Positions 24,201-31,606 of a stretch of 64,000 nucleotides of DNA are shown piece by piece (position 1 is the first letter of the stretch; each line of letters starts with the position of its first letter). A model generated the notes under the pieces. That model worked only from the letters and a program-made list of their open reading frames with translations, ran no database searches and had not been told where the DNA came from. A program made the position numbers and the translations under genes. This stretch comes from Hofstenia miamia (lineage: Eukaryota; Xenacoelomorpha; Acoela). Where the stretch lies: the NCBI GenBank assembly GCA_004352715.1, contig SCFE01000013.1, positions 2,034,694-2,098,693 on the forward strand, read 5' to 3'.

Positions 24201-25584
24201 CAAAATGCTACCTTTCCCAATATTCAAACTTTTTGTGAGCTAACACTAATATAGACCGTCCATGTCATGTTTGGTCAATTATTTGATAAAAATGTACGAT
24301 AACGGTCTGTTCCAGTGGTCAGTTAGCTTTTAAATAAATATCTACTTTGCATTTCAAGCCACCCTTTGCAATCCTGAAGTAGCACGTGTGGCTACATCTT
24401 TTATATAATTGTTAAGAAGCATTAAAGTCTTTTCCAGTTAATAAGTAAAGTTTTATATCAATACTTAGGGTTTTATTATAGCGTAAATACCATGGTTTAG
24501 GCTCGAATTAGATAGTTTAGGATCTTGTGCATATTATAAAAAAATTAAAATCAAAATTATACTACCTCATTTTCCTAAAAACCGGTTTACTTATTAACTG
24601 GGACAGAGTTTAATTATAATATAATATAAAAAATACTGTGCGCTTTACTCCTAAAACATATTTTAGTTATGGTATTTCTTCAAAAGATCAGGCCTACTCT
24701 TTATCTATATTGCTGGTAATTTCTTGTTGCATAAAACAATCTAGGGCAATAAAAAAATTATAGATTTCATGCAATTCAAAATCAAAATTCGAATAGTAAA
24801 ACAAAAACAAGAATATTTATAAATAATAAGTGTATTTTGCAAAATTACATATCGCTAAGTGAAACAAATTATGATATATAAGAAAGTGAAAACATTGTAA
24901 AAATTGCAATGTTAACTCAGTATATCAACATTGGATTCTTTTGAGTCAAATTTCAATAAATTAAAAAATAAAACAAAGAAATTAATTTTGCAAAAACATA
25001 CCTATTTACAATTAAAAACTTATATATTAAAAAAGAAAATTGTAGCAAAAACTTTTTATGTACACTTTATTACATTTGCGCTTCGAAAATGGTTTTTCAT
25101 ACATTCATTTGGAAAAATGTAGAATAGAAAATAGCGAAATAAAGCATTTGGTAAACTTTAGTACTACTTAAACACTTTGTATACTAGTAAAATTACTTTA
25201 GACGAAGATTACCTTTCTCAATAGAAAATATATAGGCGAACCACAAACTTGAGTGCAATGAAAACACTTCATTTGTGATTGGAAATTGAAAGAGCCTATG
25301 TGTAAAGAACAGCATGGACAATACAGCTTTCCCTTTGTCCACATTTTGCCATTTATTGTTTGATCTAAATGCATAAATAGCCACTAGAAAAAAGAAAGAT
25401 CATTACCAATCCAATCAGGAAGCAACAGATCACAAGGCAAAAATATAAATGACTCCTTCAAATCATCCTGACCATCACAAGGTAAACCAGAATTAAAATC
25501 AATATGTACTGGCGATAATGGAGTAATGTCACTAATTAACATGTGCTGGCAATGACCGCAATTAATAAATGCTCCACCTCTCAT
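8608..25584 (-). CDS. RNF180: RNF180/Rines-like membrane-anchored RING E3 ubiquitin ligase (8-exon gene model)
   Basis: Spliced model, 5' to 3' on the minus strand: 25584-25407, 25364-25213, 14468-14217, 14166-14022, 13569-13448, 13383-13217, 12317-12196, 8858-8608. All introns are GT..AG, every phase fits, and the sum is 1389 nt (462 aa plus stop). Layout: Cys-rich N-terminus (C9, C12, C75, C77, C78, C93, C96, C100); acidic/Ser-rich middle; basic stretch at 285-303; C3HC4 RING with ligands C327, C330, C343, H345, C348, C351, C365, C368; a WPLP motif at 405-408; hydrophobic C-terminal helix at about 435-461. Known of the family: vertebrate RNF180 has the same order (N-terminal Cys region with W-T-x-G-K-L and G-x-F-N-F, basic block, RING, WPLP, tail membrane helix), acts at the ER membrane as a ubiquitin ligase, and is somewhat longer (about 590 aa). 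Inferred: E3 ligase anchored by its tail. An extra exon in the 10.7-kb intron cannot be excluded. No AATAAA is obvious near the stop; the first candidates are at 8032-8042. Confidence 0.78.
8931..9136. mobile_element. hAT-type MITE, copy 2 (inside last intron of RNF180-like gene)
   Basis: Starts CAGGAGTGTACTCC and ends GGAGTACAGCCCTC, with inner sequence related to 2741-2947. The target-site duplication is CTACAGGA (8923-8930) and CTACAGGG (9137-9144), one mismatch. It lies in the intron between exons 7 and 8 and abuts a mariner MITE. Confidence 0.72.
9140..9334. mobile_element. Tc1/mariner-type MITE
   Basis: 195 bp flanked by TA dinucleotides (9138-9139 and 9335-9336). Left end CAGGGTGTCCATAAAGTCTT; the right end is its inverted match with a few differences (TTTACGGACATCCTG). 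Non-coding. Intronic in the RNF180-like gene. Confidence 0.72.
9335..12195. other. Intron between exons 7 and 8 of the RNF180-like gene, remaining part
   Basis: AT-rich sequence. Two short open frames with possible acceptors (11195-11382 and 11658-11739, minus strand) were tested as exons and set aside, because exon 8 at 8608-8858 gives a better match in phase, motif and membrane tail. Confidence 0.5.
12196..12317 (-). CDS. RNF180: RNF180-like exon 7 (second half of C3HC4 RING)
   Basis: One base, 40 codons, one base; residues 339-379. It carries C-E-P-C-H-H-V-F-C-T-A-C and R-C-A-V-C-R-T, giving RING ligands C343, H345, C348, C351, C365 and C368. Acceptor TTTTAG at 12323-12318, donor AGAG|GTATTT at 12196/12195. 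The P-C-H-H-x-F-C-x-x-C-L signature and P-A-S-T before the last cysteine pair are close to vertebrate RNF180. Confidence 0.82.
13217..13383 (-). CDS. RNF180: RNF180-like exon 6 (basic block and first half of RING)
   Basis: Residues 284-338 plus two bases. It begins with a strongly basic run (R-S-K-N-R-G-R-R-R-R, from 285), passes an acidic serine stretch and ends with the first RING cysteine pair, Y-S-C-P-I-C-L-E-L-L-Y-H-P-L (C327, C330). The intron before it is 64 nt. The basic block before the RING is also seen in vertebrate RNF180. The RING is split by the next intron, and AG|T joins as Ser339. Confidence 0.78.
13448..13569 (-). CDS. RNF180: RNF180-like exon 5 (acidic linker)
   Basis: Two bases plus 40 codons, residues 243-283. 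Acceptor TTTTAG at 13575-13570, donor ACA|GTAAGA at 13448/13447. Rich in S, D and E. It joins exon 4 in phase 1 and exon 6 in phase 0. Confidence 0.62.
14022..14166 (-). CDS. RNF180: RNF180-like exon 4 (linker)
   Basis: Residues 195-242 plus one base. Acceptor GTTTAG at 14172-14167 after a 50-nt intron; near-consensus donor T|GTAAGT at 14022/14021. It contains L-V-R-D-P-L-H-P-D, similar to the D-P-F-H-P-E of exon 3, followed by an acidic stretch (SEEDD). Reading through the 50-nt intron gives a frame that soon stops, which supports splicing. Confidence 0.62.
14217..14468 (-). CDS. RNF180: RNF180-like exon 3 (acidic, Ser-rich linker)
   Basis: 84 codons, phase 0 at both ends, residues 111-194. 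Acceptor TTTTAG at 14474-14469, donor GAG|GTAATT at 14217/14216. The content is hydrophilic with many D, E, S and N, and contains an L-Q-D-P-F-H-P-E motif that recurs in altered form in exon 4. No zinc ligands. Its place in the gene rests on phase, strand and position; the sequence itself is not recognisably conserved. Confidence 0.6.
14469..15946. other. Part of the long intron between exons 2 and 3
   Basis: AT-rich, no supported exon. The whole intron is 14469-25212 (10.7 kb) and also contains the mariner and LINE pieces listed separately. Confidence 0.45.
15947..17227 (-). mobile_element. Tc1/mariner superfamily transposon with intact ends
   Basis: 1281 bp flanked by TA (15945-15946, 17228-17229). 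The left end CAGGGTGTGTCAAAAGTAGC is matched in inverted orientation at 17200-17227, about 28 bp with few mismatches. The transposase lies on the minus strand and is broken. Its first bases resemble those of the MITE at 9140-9334 (CAGGGTGT). Confidence 0.9.
15980..16888 (-). pseudogene. Mariner-like transposase, frameshifted
   Basis: Three minus-strand blocks in different frames. 16888-16667 is an N-terminal helix-turn-helix-like part with R-V-C-R-I-L-K-A-R-G-I. 16830-16474 contains the first catalytic Asp in L-W-Y-D-E-A-Y-F and a downstream P-E-K-I-G-V-W-M. 16420-15980 contains H-D-D-A-P-P-H and S-P-D-L-S-P-L-D-L-Y-L-W, the second and third catalytic acids; the third is Asp. The motifs are typical of DDD-type relatives of mariner in the Tc1/mariner/IS630 superfamily. 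At least two frame changes make it non-autonomous. All catalytic residues survive, which suggests a fairly recent copy. Confidence 0.85.
17484..17516. repeat. (TAA)n microsatellite
   Basis: About eleven TAA units adjoining the 3' end of the LINE fragment at 17517 (the fragment is on the minus strand, so this is its tail or target). Confidence 0.95.
17517..17930 (-). mobile_element. 5'-truncated non-LTR retrotransposon, 3' end
   Basis: On the minus strand an open frame encodes a Arg/Pro/Phe-rich C-terminal tail, reading about D-P-F-D-F-I-E-F-C-N-S-R then R-P-P-F-T-R-F, continued after a one-base frameshift as N-R-A-C-I-A-A-N-Y-I. It ends near a short 3' UTR with AATAAA-like sequence and then a (TTA)n tail. 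The shape (5' truncation, C-terminal ORF2 tail, microsatellite end) fits a LINE. I cannot name the clade. Confidence 0.6.
17931..21255. other. AT-rich intronic DNA, no gene seen
   Basis: Lies in the 10.7-kb intron. Contains an (ATT)n tract at about 18627-18648 and an (AT)n tract at about 21121-21145. No supported exon on either strand. Confidence 0.5.
21256..21294. repeat. (AAT)n microsatellite
   Basis: Thirteen or so AAT units immediately 5' of the tRNA-like/LINE sequence at 21295. Confidence 0.95.
21295..21366 (+). other. tRNA-like sequence with Pol III A- and B-box matches
   Basis: GC-rich, unlike its surroundings. TGGCCGAGGGG fits an internal A box and GGGTTCGAGCCC fits a B box, as in tRNA-Ser/Leu-type genes. 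The ends do not form a good acceptor stem and I see no clear anticodon loop, so this is not a working tRNA gene. It is either the head of a tRNA-derived SINE or a Pol III-type leader of the LINE that follows without a break. Confidence 0.55.
21377..22012 (+). pseudogene. N-terminal part of an RLE-type LINE ORF (truncated)
   Basis: 211-codon open frame from ATG 21377 to TAA 22010-22012. It includes a Myb/SANT-like segment (R-H-K-W-T-D-E-Q-N ... L-E-C-Y-R-R-S ... G-Y-R-K-R-M-L-E-E-W) at about residues 51-86, then a long charged coiled-coil region, ending V-N-S-I-V-Y-T-G-A-W. Such N-termini are found in non-LTR elements of the restriction-like-endonuclease group whose C-terminus matches the piece at 49099-50154. 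RT and endonuclease are missing. Base composition is less AT-rich than the flanks. Inference: a 3'-deleted copy, or a copy cut by recombination. Confidence 0.65.
22090..22259 (+). other. Candidate exon, possibly membrane-spanning (unrecognised)
   Basis: Open in two frames between an AG at 22088-22089 and a good donor AAA|GTGAGT at 22259/22260. In one frame it reads as hydrophobic sequence with M-A-C-L-M-A-Y-L-T-G and, further on, V-F-F-V-I-Y-F-M-Y-K; in the other as an aromatic/proline-rich stretch. It lies inside the large RNF180-like intron on the opposite strand. I recognise no family. It may equally be repeat-derived. Confidence 0.25.
22260..25212. other. AT-rich intronic DNA
   Basis: Remaining part of the intron between exons 2 and 3. 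Short ORFs (for example 24931-25122, Lys/Thr/Leu-rich) look like AT-composition artefacts. Confidence 0.5.
25213..25364 (-). CDS. RNF180: RNF180-like exon 2 (second Cys cluster, GSFNF)
   Basis: Residues 60-110. The acceptor is the AG at 25366-25365 and the donor is GTAATC at 25212. Visible motifs are W-T-K-G-K-L followed by Y-C-P-C-C, then G-S-F-N-F, then C-F-H-C and C-G. With this acceptor the spacing from D-W-I to W-T is eight residues, the same as in vertebrate RNF180, which fixed the choice over an upstream AG. The intron before it is only 42 nt. It ends in phase 0, which fits exon 3. Confidence 0.72.
25407..25584 (-). CDS. RNF180: RNF180-like exon 1 (start codon, N-terminal Cys motif)
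   Basis: Begins at ATG 25584-25582 and encodes residues 1-59, ending in phase 1 at a GTAATG donor. It holds the C-x2-C pair (C9, C12) and ends in L-P-D-W-I, which matches the L-P-E-W-I stretch of vertebrate RNF180. ATG is chosen because it sits six or so residues before the Cys pair and no good polypyrimidine acceptor lies upstream. An AG just after the ATG (25579) leaves a small chance that this is an internal exon. Confidence 0.68.
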
Positions 25585-28421
25585 TATTAAAAATTATAGT
25601 GACATTATTTCAGCATTAAATGATAGATGTTTTGCAAAAAAAGAAGGCAATTACTACAAGAGTTTGGCCTAGTTTGATTTACAATTTGGCGTTTCGAAAT
25701 ATTATTGTCCAATTATGTCGTTAGCTTGCAAATTATGAGATGTATATTATTAAATGAACACTAATACACTATGGGCATATTCATGAAATTTTGAACTGTT
25801 TTAAAATATATAATTTCTATATAATCGGTAGCGAAATTAGCAAAAAAATGGTTCACAGTTTTTAAAAGGACTTAGATTTTACAATATTACCAATTTCGTT
25901 TTCATCCCATTACAATTTTCATTTCTCATGTTATTAATACAAAAATAAAAACTAAGAGTGTGAATTGTATTTTATTGTTTATAATATACCCTTTATGTAT
26001 TTCAGGATTTTCGAGTTTTTTGTTTTGAGGTAGAAGACATTGATTCCTTTTTTATTTATATTTTAGTATAGTGCACAGATTATTTTTTCAATGATTGCCA
26101 AGATATTATAACCATTATTATTTATTTTTTAGAGTAATGTGAGATATAAGTGCTGTTTTGTTCTAACATGTCACATGACAAGTAAAAATAACCCTAATAT
26201 TTCATTCTTGAGTGTTCCAATGAACTGAAGTTTGCTAGCAATACATTGGTTTTCAAATCATATTTTTCTGAATTATGACATTTACTTTTCAAAGTAAGGC
26301 TTATGTGTCCTTGTGAACATTGATATTGTGAAAAAACAATGGTTCTCCTCCAATACATTTTCATGTTCATCTGCAATTAACAATTGGATTTGGGTTTAAT
26401 TAAAAATAATTTCATCACAAGTTTTCTTGATTAAGGAATTGAAATTCAAATAATAGTAATCTATTCTTATGCAATGCTTCAAGTGGATGTCCATGCATTA
26501 TATAACACATGAAATCCCTCATATTTTACTGATTGCAGACTTTTTGTTTTCCAAAATTTGCATAAATGCAAATCAAAACTAGCATGTGTCTTACCCAAAT
26601 TATTCTGATACCAAGTTTAATCAAATAACAATTTTTGAAATTTGTTGTGTGAATCTCTATGTTGGATCAAATAACCTAAACATTAAGCAAATTAATAAGC
26701 ATAAAATGTAATTTCTTCAGAAAATTAAATGAATTTCAATTCACTTCCAAGAAATAAAGCAAAATTTACACTAGATACAGTTTTAATTAATATCATGTTT
26801 AAAATTTATATCAGAAACCAAACTGAACTGCAAAACTCAATATATAGTTGAATGTTCAAGCAAGAAACTGAAAATTGGTACCTGAAGCAAATCATCTGAT
26901 CATTGTCACATCATATTTTCAAAATTATATTATATTTATGTGGTAAATATTTACAATATTTCACCTAGAATGGATTGAAGCTTTGTATTCTGGGAATATA
27001 ATCAAAGTCTATTAAAGCAATGCAATTCTAATTTGGTTTTTCTGAGTCTTGAAGTTTCAAATTTGGAAATTTATTAAGTGGGTTTTTGTTAAGGAGCTTC
27101 TAAATGAGGAATTTTTATACAGTCTCTTGACAAAAGATGCTGACTTATTTAATAATTTAATCTTTACACTGAAACAAGACAAGCACTTAAAGAGTTAAGT
27201 GAAATTTAGTTTACTTGTTTAATAAAATAACAGTGTTGAGAAAAACAATGTTAAAAGGTATAAATAAACAACTGAACAACAATCTCTAACAAGTTTAGGA
27301 GTGAATAATGAATGCTTCAAAGAAAATAATGAATGTAATCATTTATTTCTTCATTTGATATAGCTTCATATTCACAACTGGGCATTCATAAAAAATGAAT
27401 ACTGTTAAGTATAAATAAGTTTAATTAGTCTTGAAATACATTTGTTCCAATTTCATTATATGCAAGCTAGTGCAAGCAAATAAAAATTCCAAAAATTTAC
27501 CCTAGAACAAAAGATGAGCTATTTCAGCAACATCAATCACTATGATTGGAATTTGGTTTATAATGCTTAAACTTGAATATATATTAAATAATCTAATAAT
27601 ATAAAAACATGATAGAGTAAAAAAGCACTTGATTCTAGTTTGTATAGCTAAACAGACACTATCAAGTAATCTGATACTCATACAAAAATGTAAGAGAGTA
27701 AAATACAGTTATCAGATTAGTATGTACACAATGATCATGTAATTTAGGGTGTCAGTCAAAGTGTTTGACATTCAAAGTGTTTGAAATCAATATAGCATTC
27801 ACAAACAAAAATCTAATGCCCAAAATTATTGTTCTTATTAACAATCAAATACCTTAAATATTATATGAGTAACTTATTTGCAAATGTGAAAGTTAAGAAA
27901 CCATGATGAAATGCTATAAGTACAGTAGTCCTGAGTTTTATCATGTTTTGAACATTTTAACTTTCAAACAGTTTGATATGAACAACAACTTATAACAAGT
28001 AAATACGGATTAAGTAGGTTTTTGAAAAAGTAAAATGTAAACTATATTCTTTCAAGTGGAAAATGTCTATGAAATATAGCAACTTAATTAATATTATTAA
28101 ATTAAGAGCTTCCATTTGACTGACTGTCAAGCACTTATGTAGAATTGTGGGGGGGGGGTTCTGACTACTCCAACAGTACTGAGAAACCCAAAGGTTAAAT
28201 TAAAGGTTGCAGAGGCTACCATCATAGAGAGTGACCCACATTCTAACAAAAGAAAGAGCATTGGTAGTTCACTGATTCAATAGTGAAAAACAGAAACTAT
28301 CCACTGAGAATATATTTCCTGCAGCAACCAATTCACACAGCATCACACAGAAACCATATCAATGAAGCCATCTTTATTCACCAAGTTGCTATTTGTGTGT
28401 TTCAAGTCTTAATTTCTAGCT
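25585..28421. other. AT-rich region upstream of the RNF180-like gene
   Basis: Should include the promoter of the minus-strand gene, but I see no TATA or initiator I can defend. A run of nine G's occurs at about 28150. No supported coding sequence. Confidence 0.4.
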
Positions 28422-29716
28422 CAAATAAACAATTTAGCTCAAAGTTCTATTATCTCAGCTCATGTAAATAAATAATAAAACAAAAGGCACATAATTGATG
28501 TGCATTCACATTCTCCAACAGCATAGTATATTTGCAGTGTGTTGTTATTAAGTGCATGCACAAAATGAAATAATCAAATTAAAAGATGTTATTCCCTACA
28601 TGTATGCATATCCAGACACTTGTGGAGTAACTTGCAAATTGTTGCTGGATCTTAAGCAAGATTTGTTATAAAATTCATAATGACCTAAAAGGGGTTAGCA
28701 TATAGATAAATCAAAAAAGATCAAATACAATTGGAGTGAGACAAATTATCTTGTGCAATCACTACAGTTTCCTCACCTATTTATAACAATTTCATAGAAT
28801 CATTACCTGTTTTGTGCTTATGAAATATTGCATTAAATTCCTTTGCAAATTAAACAAGCAATAACATGTATGACTCAGATTGAGCAGACAAATAATAAAA
28901 TGATCAAATAACTGCACTTGAAAATGGAATAAATTGATACAAATAAATTGATAGCAATAAGTCACTACATCATTATGACATAACACTAAATTAGAGTACT
29001 AAATAATCAAAGAAATAAAATTAATCAAAATAGGGGCCCTGAGTGACTCTACAAAATAAACAATTTAGCTCAGTGTTCTATTATCTCAGCTCATGTAATA
29101 AATGAAGCAAAAGGCATTTAGTTACCATGCATTCATGTTCACCAACAGCATATTATATTTGCAGTGTGATGTTTAAGTCCATGTACAAAAATGAAATGAG
29201 TGAAATATGAAGTTGCTATTCCCTAAATGTACATAGCTGTAACTTAAAGTGACCGCAATTTGGGCTGCCATCTGTTAAGGAGCCAGTTGTTGCCCCAGAC
29301 ACAGCAGAGTAAATCCCAAATTGTTAATAAGTTAAAATCCATACCAAGCCTAAGAGGGGTAACAAAGTTAATAGAATTCAAAAAAGCAAATGATGTTGAA
29401 GTGAGAATAAATTTTATAGTACATTCACTACAAGTTCCTCACATATTTATAACAATCTCATAAATTATTACCAGGTATATGTTTACAAACTTCAAATGAG
29501 TTCCCTTGCAAAATTAAATGAGCAATAACAGTTCAGATTAAATCAAATTGGCAAATAATAAATTGATCAAATAACTGTACTTGAAAATAGGATAAATTGA
29601 TATAGATAAATTGATAGCAACAATCACTATGTCATTATGATGAACACTAAATTAGAGTGCCAAATAATCAAAAGTAATAAAATCAATTAAAATAGGGGCT
29701 CTGAGTGACTCTGCAC
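28422..29716. repeat. Diverged tandem duplication, unit about 630-660 bp
   Basis: Copy 1 about 28422-29052, copy 2 about 29053-29716. Both begin AAATAAACAATTTAGCTCA and share, in order, CTCAGCTCATGTAA, ATATTTGCAGTGTG, CTATTTATAACAAT-like, GATCAAATAACTG and a closing AGTGACTCTRCA-type end. Differences are scattered substitutions and indels, so this is an old event, not an assembly copy. Confidence 0.8.
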
Positions 29717-30229
29717 TTTTTCTCTTACTTTTTTTTTAAGTTCAAGAATGAGGTTTTTGCTTTTCAAGTTTCAAATGTAACTAACCTGTTTTATAATTTT
29801 GCTTTTGGCAAACAGGTTGTGAGTGTATTCAAACGTCTCCTTGTAGAGAACTAAATTCAGTTTGTACTTGAATCTGCATAAAAAAATATAAAAGATTAAC
29901 TTTGATTACCAATTAATATAAAAAATAAATATAATTTTACAAATAATTAATTCTCTAGGCATTTTGAGGGATACATCACTATATATAATGCATTATTTTC
30001 TGCTTCTTGTGCTATAAGCTGCCCTAAACTTGAATATTCTGCACATTATATTCTTCAACTTGTTTAATCAATTTCAAATTTGACTGAAGTAATTTAGAGT
30101 GTTAACAGTTTGCTATATGGATTTAATTTTGAAGATCTTCATTTTTATCTTAGAGCTTGTTTGTTGTTTTCAAGCTCATTACTATTTAATATTAATGCAT
30201 CCTTTTATTTATTAAAATTTAGATCTCAT
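29717..30229. other. AT-rich spacer
   Basis: No gene or repeat recognised before the LTR begins at 30230. Confidence 0.4.
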
Positions 30230-31376
30230 TGTAGCAACTTCTACCAGGCTTTGATATCCAACTCCTCTGTTATACTACTATAATCAGTATGGTATACTAG
30301 CAGGTAGAGATGTACTAATGTTAAACTGATTGGTTTCTACATTATTGAACTCCAATAACTGTAATTAATGGATGATATAACAGATCTCTATTTAGGTGAC
30401 AAAGCCTTGCAGAATCTTTGCCAGTTGTTAGTGGTTGGGCATCTGCCTGAAGCTGATCTCCAAATCAAGTAACAACCACTCTTCTACATTCCAAGTGAAT
30501 GAGTTCCAGCCCTCAGCTCAGTGAAGTAACTTATGTGTACCCTATCCTAGCTCAGTGCATACTCAAGACATGACACAATTCGACTTAAACTCTATTTTGT
30601 AAAAGTGTTCCATTTGTTTGCATTCTGACTTGTTACTAGCTGTTTGCTTACTGTTACTTGTAGCCATTAACAAAATAGTTTGGCTTTAATAAATATATTA
30701 ATATCAAGCAGCTTCCTAACTTACATTTATTGTTTAATACATGTTTGGTCACTTTATCAGTCATTTATGGGTCACTAATTTGAATCTAAAATACTATTAA
30801 TATATTCCTTAGGTTTTGGTTATCCAACTGTTTGTTCAAAGTTGATTATTTTAATACATGTATTTAATGATTGCTAGTTGATTAATTGAGAGAAAAACTC
30901 CTACACCTAACTTATGTGCACGTTTGTGATCTGTGATGGATCCTGACCACTACTAAACACCACTTGATTAGCTCAACATCATAGTAAATAATCAAACCAT
31001 TATAGTAGAATGAAATAAGAATTCTGAATAAAATTCTTTATAAATTGCTTACAATGTTTAATTTGTATTTATAGTAAATCCAGAAAAGTACCTGTTGATT
31101 TCAAATTTAAACTTCTCATCTGCCAAGATGGCGGCTAAAAATGATGGAAGTGATTTGGCCCCCTCATTTTGCCAAAAGTATTATTATCAACGAATACTAA
31201 TCTCTAATTTCTGACACATATTGTTTCTTAGTTGCATAGTACAAATGAATCTAAATTAATCTAATTGATCTAAATACAATATTTCTAATCATTGTTTCTT
31301 TGATCTTATTTTCACTTTGCTTGATGTTTGCAGCTTATTTTTGATTTTATTTGGATGATGCTACATGCCCTCCTCA
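30230..31376 (-). repeat. 3' LTR of the minus-strand Ty3/gypsy family A copy
   Basis: About 1.15 kb. Read on the minus strand it starts TGAGGAGGGCATGTAGCATC and ends AAGTTGCTACA. Blocks in the same order are found in the LTR at about 42184-43316, including the shared CCAAGATGGCGGCT core (31117-31134 here) and the TTGTTTCTTAGTTGCATA block. It lies just downstream of ORF3, as a 3' LTR should. Sequence divergence between the two LTRs is clear by eye, so the copy is not new. Confidence 0.75.
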
Positions 31377-31606
31377 GCTTGCGTTATTTTTAGCACAGCT
31401 CATTGTCCATGTACCAGTGTGTCTTCCTTCTGAATTATAAACTCTGCTTGCTGATCTTCCCATTTGGTTTTTTCAAATTCATCTTGTTTTGTAATTTTCA
31501 AGACTGCTTCTCATTCAGTTGTTATGGTGTTCACATATTTCAAGAATTTTGCCTCTTGAATATCCTCTGCTATTGGTGTGATTTCTCTCAATTCATTGAT
31601 CTTCTG

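Noticed and set aside
24931-25122. 63-codon plus-strand ORF
   Set aside because: Lys/Leu/Thr-rich from AT composition, no motif, no splice partner.
25384-25406. A 23-nt intron between exon 1 and exon 2 (GTAATG ... TTCTAG)
   Set aside because: It gives an open frame, but the frame lacks the zinc motifs. The next AG (25365) gives a 42-nt intron and a reading frame that matches RNF180 in motif and spacing.
28422-29716. CRISPR array or satellite
   Set aside because: Only two long diverged copies without spacers; eukaryotic context.
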